From JACKDX01 sp964640175 (GTDB lineage: Bacteria; Myxococcota_A; Polyangia; Polyangiales; GCA-016699535), in NCBI GenBank assembly GCA_964640175.1, contig CAZXFW010000010.1:38568-102567 (forward strand): 64,000 nt of DNA, given 5' to 3'. The position numbers and the translations under genes are program-made. The notes under the pieces are model-generated. The model did no database searches. It saw only the letters and a program-made list of their open reading frames with translations, and was not told the DNA's origin. The first letter of the stretch is position 1; every line of letters begins with the position of its first letter. Shown here piece by piece: positions 1-8,614 of this stretch.

Positions 1-231
1 CTTGACTCCGAGCTTCTTGAAAAAGCCTGCTTCAGATTGATTGACCAACTTGTCGCGTTTGGTACCAAAGCCCAAAATGAGGGCAGAGTAACCATCGCGT
101 TCGATCGTACGCTTGCCGATGACAATGCAGGGACCAACCTGAATGACCGTAACACGGCTGACGCTACCGTCATCGCGAAAGATCTGAGTGTTTCCGAGCT
201 TGCGCCCGATGAGGCCCATATTCGTGTTCAT
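1..231 (-). CDS. rplC: 50S ribosomal protein L3, N-terminal part (gene runs off the window)
   Basis: The reverse strand from 231 encodes 77 residues that match the start of ribosomal protein L3: a MGLIGRKLGNTQIF start motif, then VTVIQVGPC and DGYSALILGFG. L3 binds near the 3' end of 23S rRNA and nucleates 50S assembly. The ATG at 231 is chosen because AGGAG lies six bases upstream (complement of 238-242). An internal ATG at 219 gives the more canonical MGLIG start and cannot be excluded. The rest of the gene, and presumably the S10 operon, lies left of the window. No rpsJ (S10) gene is found upstream, where tatD sits instead, so L3 seems to be the first gene of its cluster here. Confidence 0.93.
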   Translation of the reverse strand, partial: MNTNMGLIGRKLGNTQIFRDDGSVSRVTVIQVGPCIVIGKRTIERDGYSALILGFGTKRDKLVNQSEAGFFKKLGVK

Positions 232-362
232 GTTGTGCTCCTGTACCTCGTTGCTTTGCCAGGGCCTGCTGAGGGGGTTAGATGGTCTGGCTAGCCGGCC
301 GCGAAGAATACGTTATTCGGCCTAAAGGTCAAGGCCATGGTCACTAAAGCCGCCTAAAAAGG

Positions 363-1154
363 CTAGATTAACTGGTATAAACGGCGTGCATTTTGTGTAG
401 AACGTTCGCAGAATTCAAGAAAATCCTCTCCACGAACCTCTGCCAGTTTTTCGGCCGTATGGACCAAAAAAGCGGGTTCATTGCGTTTGCCACGTAGTGG
501 GACAGGGGCAAGAAAGGGTGCATCTGTCTCAATCAGAATAGCATCTTTAGGCTGCTTGCGTGCAGCGTCCTGAATGGCTTCAGTTTTTTTTGGAAATGTG
601 GTGATGCCGCTGAACGAAGCGACAAAACCAAGATCTAGAGCCGCTTTGGCAAATGCCGCATCTTCGCTAAAGCAATGAATCACGCCTCCCACCTCTGAGG
701 CATGCTCTTCGCGAAGAATGGTCAATGTATCGGCTGCGGCGCCGCGAGTATGAACCACGATGGGTTTGCGCTGCGTGCGTGCTAACGCGATAAATCTGCG
801 GAATACGTCTTGTTGCACCGTTCTTGGCGATCGTAAGTAAAAGTAATCCAAGCCTGTTTCTCCAATGGCAACGACGTGAGGATCGCTGGATAATGCGGTG
901 ACGGCATCAAAGAGGGAGTCGGTGACTTCGGTGGCATGATGAGGATGGACGCCAACCGTTGCAAAGATGCGTTCAGGATGTGCATGGGCCAGTTCGATGG
1001 CGCCTTGCGCATCGCTAAGCCCTGCGCCGGAACCAATGGTCGTCATGTATCGAAGCCCTGCAGCGTGAGCACGTTCGATGACAGCGCCGAGGTCATCTCC
1101 GTAGTCCTCGCGGTCAAGATGGCAGTGAGAGTCAAACAGCGTCGGCGTAGTCAT
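363..1154 (-). CDS. tatD: TatD family metal-dependent DNase
   Basis: This 263-residue protein is a full-length TatD amidohydrolase-fold nuclease. The metal-binding HCH motif is near the N-terminus (DSHCHLD, about residues 9-15). It is followed by VGVHPHH, GETGLDY, a conserved VVHTRGA segment, IHCFSED and the ETDAPFLAP motif near residue 210. Family members are 3'-5' exonucleases or deoxyribonucleases acting in the cytoplasm. The gene sits 12 bases downstream of metG on the same strand, and tatD, metG and holB are common neighbours in bacteria, so a metG-tatD operon with holB is likely. The ATG at 1154 gives the expected family start. Confidence 0.93.
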   Translation of the reverse strand: MTTPTLFDSHCHLDREDYGDDLGAVIERAHAAGLRYMTTIGSGAGLSDAQGAIELAHAHPERIFATVGVHPHHATEVTDSLFDAVTALSSDPHVVAIGETGLDYFYLRSPRTVQQDVFRRFIALARTQRKPIVVHTRGAAADTLTILREEHASEVGGVIHCFSEDAAFAKAALDLGFVASFSGITTFPKKTEAIQDAARKQPKDAILIETDAPFLAPVPLRGKRNEPAFLVHTAEKLAEVRGEDFLEFCERSTQNARRLYQLI

Positions 1155-1166
1155 GATTAAAAAAAG

Positions 1167-3206
1167 TCAGCTAATGCGCGTTCCTGGCGGAAGCTCGCGA
1201 TCCACACTCAATACGGATAGCCCTTGGTCGTCGCTTGCCGCTAATACCATGCCTTGAGATTCAAACCCCATCATGGTGCGGGGAGGCAAGTTTGCAACGA
1301 CGGCCAGATGTTTGCCGATCAATTGCTCTGGCGTATACGTCTTGCCAATGCCAGCAAGAATTTGCCGTGGCGAGGCTTCGCCGAGTTCTACGGTAAGACG
1401 CAAAAGTTTATCGCTCTTAGGGACGCGCTCGGCAGTGAGTACTTTGGCGATTCGTAGTTCAACCTTGCTTAGATCATCGATTGTAATGGAAGACGTCACT
1501 GGTTTCTCCGTAGGGGTGTGACTGCGTGGCTTAGACGCAGTAGGCGGTGTCTGAGAGGCAGGTTTGCTGATTCGGGGTGCTCCGAGTCGCTCGCGCACAG
1601 ATTGCTCTTGATCTTTATCGAACCGAGCAAACAAAGGAGCCCCTGGACGCAGCTGCGTGTGCGATGCCAATCCACCCCATGCATTGGGCCAACGATCTGC
1701 GCCTTCAATAGGCATGACTGGAGGCAGGCCAAGCTGCGTGCGTAATGCGGTGCTTTTGGTCGGCATCACAGGCCATATCATCACACTAAGCCAGCGCAAT
1801 GCTTCCAAAACTGTGTAACTGACTTCACCAAGCCGTTTAAGATCTCCTTGCTTGGCAAGTGTCCACGGTGCCGTTTCATCGACATATTTGTTACACGCTG
1901 CGACAAGTTCCCAGGTGATATCCAAGCTACGATTGACGGCCATAACCTCAAAATGAGAAGAAGCCGTTTTTGCGCACCGTGCAGCAACCTGGATCAGCTG
2001 TTGGTCAACGCTTGGAAGTTGTGCAAGGACTATGGATGGCACTTTGGCATGGAGATGCGTTTGGACAAGGCCAAGAATTCGATGCAATAAGTTGCCGAGC
2101 CCATTGGATAACTCGCCTTGATAACGCGCTAATAAGTTTGCATGACTGAAGTCACCGTCTTGGCCAAAGCCAATGTCACGCATGAGGTAGTAGCGCAGGA
2201 CATCCGCGCCAAGTGTTTCCACTAAGGGCTCAGGCGTTAAGAAATTGCCCAAACTTTTGGACATTTTTTCGCCATTGACGGTAAGCCAACCATGCGCCCA
2301 AACCTGCGTGGGAGGGTTGAGCTTTGCGCTCATCAGAAATGCTGGCCAATAGACCGCATGAAAGCGCAGAATATCTTTGCCCACGATATGAATGGCATCG
2401 CTATGGGGTGGCCAGAATTGATCAAATAACGGTGCAGATTGGCCTTGGTCGGCAGGAGCGCCTAGAGCGCTGATATAGTTTGCGAGCGCATCCAACCACA
2501 CATACATTACGTGTGCAGAGTTGCCTGGGACAGGAATACCCCATCGAAAACTGGTGCGAGAGATGGATAGATCACGCAGACCTTCGCGCACAAAGCTTTT
2601 GACTTCGTTGAAACGGCTTTCTGGTTTTACGAAGTCGGGATGAGACTCGTAGAATGCCAGCAATATGTCGGTGTATTTACTCAACCGAAAGAAATAGCTT
2701 TCCTCTTTGATACGTTCTACAGGTTTTTTATGCGTGGGACACAGGTCGCCATCAAGCAAATCTTTTTGTGTGTAGAAGGTCTCGCAATCGACACAATAGG
2801 AGTCTTCGTAATGCCCGAGGTAGATATCATCATTGGCTTGCATTTGCGCCCATAGCGCTTGTGCTCGCCTTTTGTGACGAGGCTCGGTGGTGCGAATGAA
2901 GTCGTTATACTCACATCCCAGTTGATTCCATGCTGTACGGAATGGGGCTGCCATACGATCGACAAAATCTTGAGGACTGAGGGCCTCCTGTTTCGCGCGT
3001 CGCTCGATCTTTAATCCATGCTCATCTAAACCAGTTAGAAAACGAGTCGGTCGTCCGCGAAGCTTGTGGTATCGGGCTATCACATCGGTCGCCACGGTCG
3101 AGTAGGTGGTCCCAAGGTGGGGACGGTCGTTACAATAGTAGATGGGTGTGGTGATATAAAAGGGCTTCACGTCGAGGGGCGTTTTATCACGACTCTGAGA
3201 GTTCAA
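1167..3206 (-). CDS. metG: Methionyl-tRNA synthetase with C-terminal tRNA-binding domain
   Basis: The protein (679 residues from the first possible start) charges tRNA-Met. The HIGH-like signature is RPHLG near residue 30, the KMSKS loop is GEKMSKSLGN near residue 315, and a zinc knuckle (CVDC, then CPTH) lies around residues 138-158. The last ~105 residues form an EMAP/Arc1p-like tRNA-binding domain (KVELRIAKV, then NLPPRTMMG), as in dimeric MetG enzymes. The linker before it is Pro/Thr/Ser-rich. The start is uncertain: the TTG at 3206 overlaps the end of holB by 20 bases, while a GTG at 3170 just before KPFYITTPIY would give the more usual N-terminus. Neither has a strong ribosome-binding site. 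Confidence 0.95.
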   Translation of the reverse strand: MNSQSRDKTPLDVKPFYITTPIYYCNDRPHLGTTYSTVATDVIARYHKLRGRPTRFLTGLDEHGLKIERRAKQEALSPQDFVDRMAAPFRTAWNQLGCEYNDFIRTTEPRHKRRAQALWAQMQANDDIYLGHYEDSYCVDCETFYTQKDLLDGDLCPTHKKPVERIKEESYFFRLSKYTDILLAFYESHPDFVKPESRFNEVKSFVREGLRDLSISRTSFRWGIPVPGNSAHVMYVWLDALANYISALGAPADQGQSAPLFDQFWPPHSDAIHIVGKDILRFHAVYWPAFLMSAKLNPPTQVWAHGWLTVNGEKMSKSLGNFLTPEPLVETLGADVLRYYLMRDIGFGQDGDFSHANLLARYQGELSNGLGNLLHRILGLVQTHLHAKVPSIVLAQLPSVDQQLIQVAARCAKTASSHFEVMAVNRSLDITWELVAACNKYVDETAPWTLAKQGDLKRLGEVSYTVLEALRWLSVMIWPVMPTKSTALRTQLGLPPVMPIEGADRWPNAWGGLASHTQLRPGAPLFARFDKDQEQSVRERLGAPRISKPASQTPPTASKPRSHTPTEKPVTSSITIDDLSKVELRIAKVLTAERVPKSDKLLRLTVELGEASPRQILAGIGKTYTPEQLIGKHLAVVANLPPRTMMGFESQGMVLAASDDQGLSVLSVDRELPPGTRIS

Positions 3207-4188
3207 AAAGTAGAGATTCGATCACAAGCTGTTTGTTGGCTGTTCGTTCGAGTAAACGTGTGGTGCGGCGTATGGCAAAAACCCTAGCGGCCAGTCGGTC
3301 GATATAAATAGGCTTTGCACAACGATTCAGAGCTGCCATGACATCCAAAGTGGAAAAGGCGGCTGGTTTGAGTTCGCTACTGAGATGGCTAACGGCTATG
3401 TCACGGTAGAGCCAGGCCAAGGTATCTAGGACGACATCGAGGTGTTCGTCCTGTGTGAGTGTTTCTGCAAGGCCAAGCACTTCGGAATTGGTTCCTTGAG
3501 ACACGGTGTCATTAATGGCGATTGCTTGTTTTACCAAAGTGCTTGTACGATTTTCTTGTGCTAGCCACAAAGCACGATCAGCACGACCTTTGGCAAGAGC
3601 TGCGGCGATGTCCACGAGGGCTTTGTCAGTATGGTGCTCTGTTAAGATCTGTTTTACAGCAGCTTCTGGTAGTCGGCTAAACCTTAAGCTTTGACAACGT
3701 GAGCGAATGGTGTCGAGTAGTCGTTTTGGCCTGCTGCTTATTAGGATAAAGTGGACATGTGGCCGTGGCTCTTCTAAGGTTTTCAACAATGCATTGGCAG
3801 CTTCGGGTTGATGAGGGGGGAAGCTGAGCTCCGCATCTGGAAAAATCAAAACGGCAGCACGTCCTTCGAAAGGTGCATAACGAGTAAACGGAAGAATCTC
3901 TTCTCTTACAAATTCCACTTTGAGATTGCCGCCACCTTCTTTGCGTGGGAAAATTATGCGCACATCAGGGTGTTGTCCTTCTAAGATGCGATGGCAAATA
4001 GCGCAGGCACCACACCCCGTTAGAGATTTTTTTTGGCACAACAATGCGCAAGCGAGTGCATAGGCTGTTTTTGTCTTTCCCACGCCTCCAGGCCCTTCAA
4101 ACAAGTATGCATGTGCAAGATGGTGATTCGCGACAGAACGCTTTAGTGTTTCAGTCACGCTATCTTGAGCAAGGATCTGGGTTAACAT
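3187..4188 (-). CDS. holB: DNA polymerase III delta' subunit
   Basis: This 333-residue AAA+ protein is the clamp-loader delta' subunit, which with gamma/tau and delta loads the beta clamp. It has a P-loop (GPGGVGKTK, about residues 33-41), a zinc-binding Cys cluster (CGACAIC preceded by an upstream Cys, residues ~51-65), and the sensor/SRC segment (SSRP, then RSRCQ near residue 165). An intact P-loop suggests it may be closer to the gamma/tau type in ATP binding than E. coli delta', but the length fits holB. It starts five bases after the TetR gene and overlaps metG, so the three are likely co-transcribed. A tmk gene, often next to holB, is absent. Confidence 0.87.
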   Translation of the reverse strand: MLTQILAQDSVTETLKRSVANHHLAHAYLFEGPGGVGKTKTAYALACALLCQKKSLTGCGACAICHRILEGQHPDVRIIFPRKEGGGNLKVEFVREEILPFTRYAPFEGRAAVLIFPDAELSFPPHQPEAANALLKTLEEPRPHVHFILISSRPKRLLDTIRSRCQSLRFSRLPEAAVKQILTEHHTDKALVDIAAALAKGRADRALWLAQENRTSTLVKQAIAINDTVSQGTNSEVLGLAETLTQDEHLDVVLDTLAWLYRDIAVSHLSSELKPAAFSTLDVMAALNRCAKPIYIDRLAARVFAIRRTTRLLERTANKQLVIESLLFELSES

Positions 4189-4193
4189 AGGTG

Positions 4194-4790
4194 TTAGGTG
4201 GGCTCGAACATATAAGCAGCAAGGATTTCCAGAGATGTGACGACGCGGTCAGCGTCAAGGGCATCTGGATCGACGATCGTTTGCATAACCAAGCCATCCA
4301 ATAGCCCGTTAAGGATACGAGGTAGCATGTCGATTGGCAAACGTGGCTGTAATCCGAGTGTTTGAAGACGAGGTTCAAGGTACTCAATCACCTGAGAAGC
4401 AGCCAACTCATAGTAGCGCGCCAGCTGCGGCCTTAACGTGGAATCGTGTAGGCTTTGAGCAAGTAAATCGGCAATTACAGCGGCTTCATCGTTGCGATCG
4501 ACGCGAACGTGCCATAGCTCGCGTAAAGAAGCCCTTACAGATTCGATTGGGTCGCCGGCTTGGTTCCACACGGCCTGTGCGCGTTCTGCGACTCGATTGC
4601 AGGCTCGTTCGAGAACTTTGGAGATTAAGGCCTCTTTGGTGGGAAAGTGGTAATGGAGAGCCCCTTTGGACATGCCTGCCTCCATGGCGATATCAAGAAG
4701 GCTGGTGCGGGCGTATCCTTGGCGAGCCAACACACGTGTTGCCGCTTCAACAATGTGAGCAACGCTTGTTTCTGACTTTTTATAACCCAT
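4194..4790 (-). CDS. TetR/AcrR family transcriptional regulator
   Basis: A typical TetR regulator of about 198 residues. The N-terminal helix-turn-helix is clear: IVEAATRVLARQGY, then TSLLDIAMEAGMSKG and ALHYHFPTKEAL. The C-terminal ligand domain resembles members with a TetR_C_6-like dimer region. ATG 4790 is preferred; a TTG at 4802 in the same frame would add four residues. It is divergent from mazG, and directly upstream of holB on the same strand. Its target and ligand are not evident. The intergenic region to mazG (4803-4870) shows no obvious long palindrome. Confidence 0.9.
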   Translation of the reverse strand: MGYKKSETSVAHIVEAATRVLARQGYARTSLLDIAMEAGMSKGALHYHFPTKEALISKVLERACNRVAERAQAVWNQAGDPIESVRASLRELWHVRVDRNDEAAVIADLLAQSLHDSTLRPQLARYYELAASQVIEYLEPRLQTLGLQPRLPIDMLPRILNGLLDGLVMQTIVDPDALDADRVVTSLEILAAYMFEPT

Positions 4791-4870
4791 AGGACGGTCC
4801 AAAAATGCCGGTAATAAGTGCGTACGTCAAGCTTTTCAGTAGGTTCACGATGTGTTAGGGCAGGGGAACG

Positions 4871-5659
4871 ATGACTCACCAATTGCAGGGCGAAAATCTC
4901 CCACGTTTGGTACAAATCATGCAGCGGTTGCTTGCTCCAGGTGGATGCCCTTGGGATCGTGAACAGACACTAGAGACTCTTCGAGCCTATGTCATTGAGG
5001 AGGCGTTTGAAGTCGTGGATGCCATTGATTCTGGAGATTCCGGAAGCTTAAAAGAGGAGCTGGGAGACCTGTTGTTGCAGGTAGTGTTCCAAGCAGAACT
5101 GGCTCGAGATAAAGGCTGGTTTGGCCCTAATGATGTGATTGAAAGCATTTGTGACAAATTGGTACGGCGACATCCGCATGTATTTGGTGAGCTGCAAGCC
5201 AATGACAGCCGCGCAGCACTTCAAAATTGGGAAGCCATCAAGGCTCAGGAAAACGGACCAAAGGGCCGTGGCCGACTCGATGGTGTGCCGCTTGCCATGC
5301 CAGCATTGTTGCGGGCGTTTCGGATTGGAGAGAAAGCGGCTCAGGTGGGGTATGACTGGTCTGATGCGGCTCACGTTAGAGTTAAAGTCAATGAAGAATT
5401 GAGTGAATTGGATGCAGCGATTGCATATCAGGATTTGGATGCTGTTGAAGCGGAGCTCGGAGATGTGCTTTTTGCAGTAGCCAGTCTGGCTCGAAAACAC
5501 GGCCTCGATCCTGAAATGGCACTACGAAAAACGCTCCAGCGGTTTACAGAAAGATTTGGCAAAGTAGAAGCGCGTGCCAAAAAGGAAGATAGGGAGTTAG
5601 CCTCATTAACAGATGCCGAGCGTGATGTTTGGTGGCAAGAAGCTAAGCGCGACGAGTGA
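4871..5659 (+). CDS. mazG: Nucleoside triphosphate pyrophosphohydrolase MazG
   Basis: This 262-residue protein carries two MazG repeats and hydrolyses (d)NTPs to NMP and pyrophosphate, acting as a house-cleaning enzyme. The start (LLAPGGCPWDREQT) is diagnostic. The first domain has the metal-binding EEAFEVVDAI and EELGDLLLQVVF helices (residues ~38-72). The second has NEELSELDAAI and EAELGDVLFAVASLARK (~175-210). Length and both motif sets match full-length MazG. It is transcribed alone, divergently from the TetR gene, and converges with epmA 11 bases away. No clear terminator hairpin separates them. Confidence 0.95.
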   Translation: MTHQLQGENLPRLVQIMQRLLAPGGCPWDREQTLETLRAYVIEEAFEVVDAIDSGDSGSLKEELGDLLLQVVFQAELARDKGWFGPNDVIESICDKLVRRHPHVFGELQANDSRAALQNWEAIKAQENGPKGRGRLDGVPLAMPALLRAFRIGEKAAQVGYDWSDAAHVRVKVNEELSELDAAIAYQDLDAVEAELGDVLFAVASLARKHGLDPEMALRKTLQRFTERFGKVEARAKKEDRELASLTDAERDVWWQEAKRDE

Positions 5660-5670
5660 CGCCAATTATT

Positions 5671-6642
5671 CTAAAGCCTCGCATTGGCAAAGGCAATCAC
5701 ATCTTGAATGTCTTGGGTCCCCGCTAACAACATCATCAGCCGGTCAAACCCTAGAGCCATTCCCACACACGGAGGAAGGCCTTGAATGAGTGCGGAAAGG
5801 AAACGCTCATCCAAAGGATAATTGGGCTTGGCAAGGACACGCCGCCGTTCCAAGTCGTGTTCGTGACGTGAACGCTGTTCGTGAGCGTCTGTGAGTTCAA
5901 CATAGCCATTACAAAGTTCCATGCCTGCTATATAGGCTTCCGTGCGTTCTGCAAGGGCTGGGTTAGCTGCTTTCAGACGAGCAAGCGAAGCCATGGGGGC
6001 TGGATAGTCAAACAAAAAGCAAGGTTGATTGCGTCCTAAATGGTGTTCTACCTCATCGACCAAGACTCGAAAAAATCGCTCTTCATCTTCTGCGAGTTCG
6101 AGGGCACTCTGGTTTGCAAATCGTTGAAACGCCTCTTCTACACTTAGACGTTGCCAGGGGGGAGCAAGCTCATAGGTATCGTTCCCAAGTTGAACACGGG
6201 TGCGTCCAAGAACCTGTTGCGATACAAAGGCAACAAGGTTTTCAGTTTCCTGTAAGAGTTCCTCGTAGGTGCTACCAACTTGGTACCATTCCACCATGGT
6301 AAATTCAGGCTCATGCCGTGAGCCTTTTTCGTCACGGCGGAAACATGGACATATTTGAAATATACGATTAAACCCCGCGCTTAGCAGGCGTTTCATCTGG
6401 TACTCCGGGCTAGTGATTAGCCAACGTGCTTCAGGGTGTCCTTGGATTTCAAAGGCATCAAGATGAACCTCTGTGCCCGGACTTGGCACCATAAGGGGCG
6501 TTTGGACTTCGAGGTAGCCTCTGTTTTCGAAGTACTCACGCACAGCACGTAGCGCAGACGCTCGCAATTGTAGAATGGTATGTCGTCTGCTTGAATCTTC
6601 CGCGAACCAAGCTTGATCGCTACTTTTTGTGGACACGTTCAA
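5671..6642 (-). CDS. epmA: Elongation factor P-(R)-beta-lysine ligase
   Basis: A 323-residue class II lysyl-tRNA-synthetase catalytic core without the anticodon-binding domain, as expected for EpmA (GenX/PoxA), which attaches (R)-beta-lysine to EF-P. Class II motif 2 (FRRDEKGSRHEPEFTMVEWY, ~residues 102-121) and motif 3 (GMALGFDRLMMLL near the C-terminus) are visible. It lies immediately downstream of efp and overlaps it by 23 bases, so the enzyme and its substrate are likely coupled. The first start in this frame is TTG 6642, with GTG 6636 as an alternative; no ATG is near. EpmB, which makes beta-lysine, is not in the window. Confidence 0.93.
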   Translation of the reverse strand: MNVSTKSSDQAWFAEDSSRRHTILQLRASALRAVREYFENRGYLEVQTPLMVPSPGTEVHLDAFEIQGHPEARWLITSPEYQMKRLLSAGFNRIFQICPCFRRDEKGSRHEPEFTMVEWYQVGSTYEELLQETENLVAFVSQQVLGRTRVQLGNDTYELAPPWQRLSVEEAFQRFANQSALELAEDEERFFRVLVDEVEHHLGRNQPCFLFDYPAPMASLARLKAANPALAERTEAYIAGMELCNGYVELTDAHEQRSRHEHDLERRRVLAKPNYPLDERFLSALIQGLPPCVGMALGFDRLMMLLAGTQDIQDVIAFANARL

Positions 6643-7186
6643 CGTAAGCGATCGTCCGCGTGTCGATTTTTAAGTATTCACCTTCATTCACAAACAAAGG
6701 CACATTCACTTGTAAGCCTGTTTCCAGGGTTGCAGGTTTGGTGGAACCTGTTGCCGTATCTCCTTTAAACCCTGGATCGGTCTGTACTACTTTAAGCACA
6801 ACAAAGGTGGGTGGTGTAACTCCGATGGGTTTGCCTTCAAAAAGCAATACGTCAACCATTGTTCCATCAAGCAGATAAAAGCGGTTATCCCCGATCTGGG
6901 CTTGTGTAATATGCATCTGGTCGTAGCTTGTTGTGTCCATAAACACAAAATGATCACCTTCTGCATACAAGTACTGCATCTGTCGCTCTTCCATGTCCGC
7001 TTTATCAAGCTTTTCGCCCGATTTATAAGTGCGTTCCACAACGCTGCCTGTCAGCATGTTACGTAGCTTGGTGCGTGTGAAAGGCTGGCCTTTGCCCGGC
7101 TTGACGAACTGAAAGTCGACCACCGTGTACGGCGTGCCGTCGATCTGAATCTTCAGACCTTTGCGTATTTCGGACGTATCGTACAT
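6620..7186 (-). CDS. efp: Translation elongation factor P
   Basis: The 188-residue protein is EF-P, which relieves ribosome stalling at polyproline. The N-terminal KOW-like domain has a KPGKGQ loop whose Lys32 corresponds to the residue modified by EpmA in other bacteria. The two OB domains follow, ending in the conserved VPLFVNEGEYLKIDTRT segment. The presence of a lysine at the loop tip, together with the overlapping epmA gene, supports the beta-lysylation pathway instead of the rhamnosylation type, which uses Arg. The start ATG 7186 agrees with the family. Confidence 0.96.
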   Translation of the reverse strand: MYDTSEIRKGLKIQIDGTPYTVVDFQFVKPGKGQPFTRTKLRNMLTGSVVERTYKSGEKLDKADMEERQMQYLYAEGDHFVFMDTTSYDQMHITQAQIGDNRFYLLDGTMVDVLLFEGKPIGVTPPTFVVLKVVQTDPGFKGDTATGSTKPATLETGLQVNVPLFVNEGEYLKIDTRTIAYVERVHKK

Positions 7187-7212
7187 AGGGCGTAATCCAA
7201 AGAAAGAGGAAA

Positions 7213-7632
7213 CTAGTCAGTGTTGACGTGCTGCTCTACAATAACAACGCTGCTAGGGGCTGTCGCCTTTTCATTGGATTCGGCAGTAACTTTAAAAATA
7301 AAGTTATCAAGCGGTGTCGTCGCCATCACATTGCCTTCGCGGCTGTCTTCATCAAATGCAAGCGTTCCCGCGTTGATGGGAGCCCTATAGGGTGGGAGGA
7401 TCCACGCCACATAAGACTCAAGTCCTTCACCCAGTTGTTGTGGCCTTGGCAAGTGTTCAAGTTTGAGGGTCACCATGTTGTTACCACCATCGATTTCTTC
7501 GATTTGCAGATCACCTTTTGCGCCTACCGCTTTAGGAGTGCCTTCCACAAGATATTCCGAAGAACCTGCACAACCGCTCAGTGCGGTTAGCAATAACAAT
7601 AAACCACCAACTCCATAGTAAAATGCTTTCAT
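7213..7632 (-). CDS. Small putative lipoprotein of unknown function
   Basis: This encodes 139 residues with a signal peptide ending in a lipobox (LTALSGC, Cys at 21), so it is probably lipid-anchored. The mature part is mostly beta-strand-like. It contains the segment SYVAWILPP, a feature also seen in anti-sigma-K-type C-terminal domains where a small extracytoplasmic beta domain has a similar pattern, but I would not assign a function from that. It lies 26 bases upstream of efp on the same strand and is divergent from the pirin gene. It may share a transcript with efp and epmA. Confidence 0.7.
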   Translation of the reverse strand: MKAFYYGVGGLLLLLTALSGCAGSSEYLVEGTPKAVGAKGDLQIEEIDGGNNMVTLKLEHLPRPQQLGEGLESYVAWILPPYRAPINAGTLAFDEDSREGNVMATTPLDNFIFKVTAESNEKATAPSSVVIVEQHVNTD

Positions 7633-7705
7633 AGCGTAACCTCGACACGTTTTTATGCGTTATATGACACCTCGTCAAGAGCATGAAAGCTGGCATAATA
7701 TAACC

Positions 7706-8596
7706 ATGATGGAGAAGTCCCGTTCTATTGAAGACATTCATCAAGGTGGTTCGTTCCATTGGGTGGGGGACGGTTTTCACGTTCGTACGATGTTTCCAAG
7801 TCGGACATTACCCGTAGAGCGCGTGAGTCCTTTTGTTCTACTCGATCACCACCCGCCCTTGGAATATCCAGCGCTTGCCCAAGGTCAACGCGGGGTTGGT
7901 TGGCATCCGCATCGAGGGTTTGAAACAGTCACCTTCGCTTGGCAAGGGGCTGTGGCACATCGTGACACTGCGGGTCATTCGGGCGTGATCCAACCTGGCG
8001 ATGTGCAGTGGATGACAGCGGCATCTGGCGTCTTACATGAAGAATACCATGAGCTAGCGTTTTCCCGTCAAGGCGGAGTGTTTGAAGTGGCGCAGCTATG
8101 GGTCAACTTGCCTGCGAAGTACAAAATGACATCACCGAGGTATCAAGGGATTACTCAAGACCAAATCCCGACAGTTGCTGTGGGCGGTAGAGAGAAAAGC
8201 AGGGTACGCGTGGTTGCGGGTGAGTTTGCTGGAGTAAAGGGGCCTGCTCGGACATTCACGCCCATGACCATTCTTGATGTGCAGATGCATGGCAAAGATT
8301 CCGTTCAAGTGGATCTTCCGCCGGGCTATAATGCGATGGCGTTGGTGGCTACCGGGAAACTAGACTTTGGCATACGACAGGCAAGCATGGGGGAGCTTGT
8401 AGTGTTTGCCAACGATGGCAACCCCTATGTGGTGTTACCATCACAAGAAGACGCCCATGTGCTTCTTCTGGCGGGCGAGCCGATTGACGAGCCCATTGTG
8501 CAATACGGACCGTTTGTCATGAACACACAAAAGGAAATCTCAGAAGCAATTCAAGACGTTCAAGCAGGCAATTTTGGTCCGATTCCTGAAGATTAA
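7706..8596 (+). CDS. Pirin family protein
   Basis: A bicupin of the pirin family, about 296 residues from ATG 7706. The N-terminal cupin contains the metal ligands in HPHRGFETVTF (~residues 69-79) and the second ligand pair in GVLHEEYHE. The C-terminal cupin and the PIVQYGPFVMNT ending are also typical. Family members bind Fe; some are quercetin dioxygenases, others act as redox-sensitive cofactors. An upstream in-frame ATG at 7655 exists, but the pirin homology begins after 7706. A TATAAT-like stretch lies just upstream (around 7694-7701), so a short or absent leader is possible. Confidence 0.9.
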   Translation: MMEKSRSIEDIHQGGSFHWVGDGFHVRTMFPSRTLPVERVSPFVLLDHHPPLEYPALAQGQRGVGWHPHRGFETVTFAWQGAVAHRDTAGHSGVIQPGDVQWMTAASGVLHEEYHELAFSRQGGVFEVAQLWVNLPAKYKMTSPRYQGITQDQIPTVAVGGREKSRVRVVAGEFAGVKGPARTFTPMTILDVQMHGKDSVQVDLPPGYNAMALVATGKLDFGIRQASMGELVVFANDGNPYVVLPSQEDAHVLLLAGEPIDEPIVQYGPFVMNTQKEISEAIQDVQAGNFGPIPED

Positions 8597-8614
8597 AGGG
8601 ATAGCGTTTGGAGC

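Noticed and set aside
37..294. Plus-strand frame of 85 codons at the left edge
   Set aside because: It is antisense to the unmistakable start of rplC.
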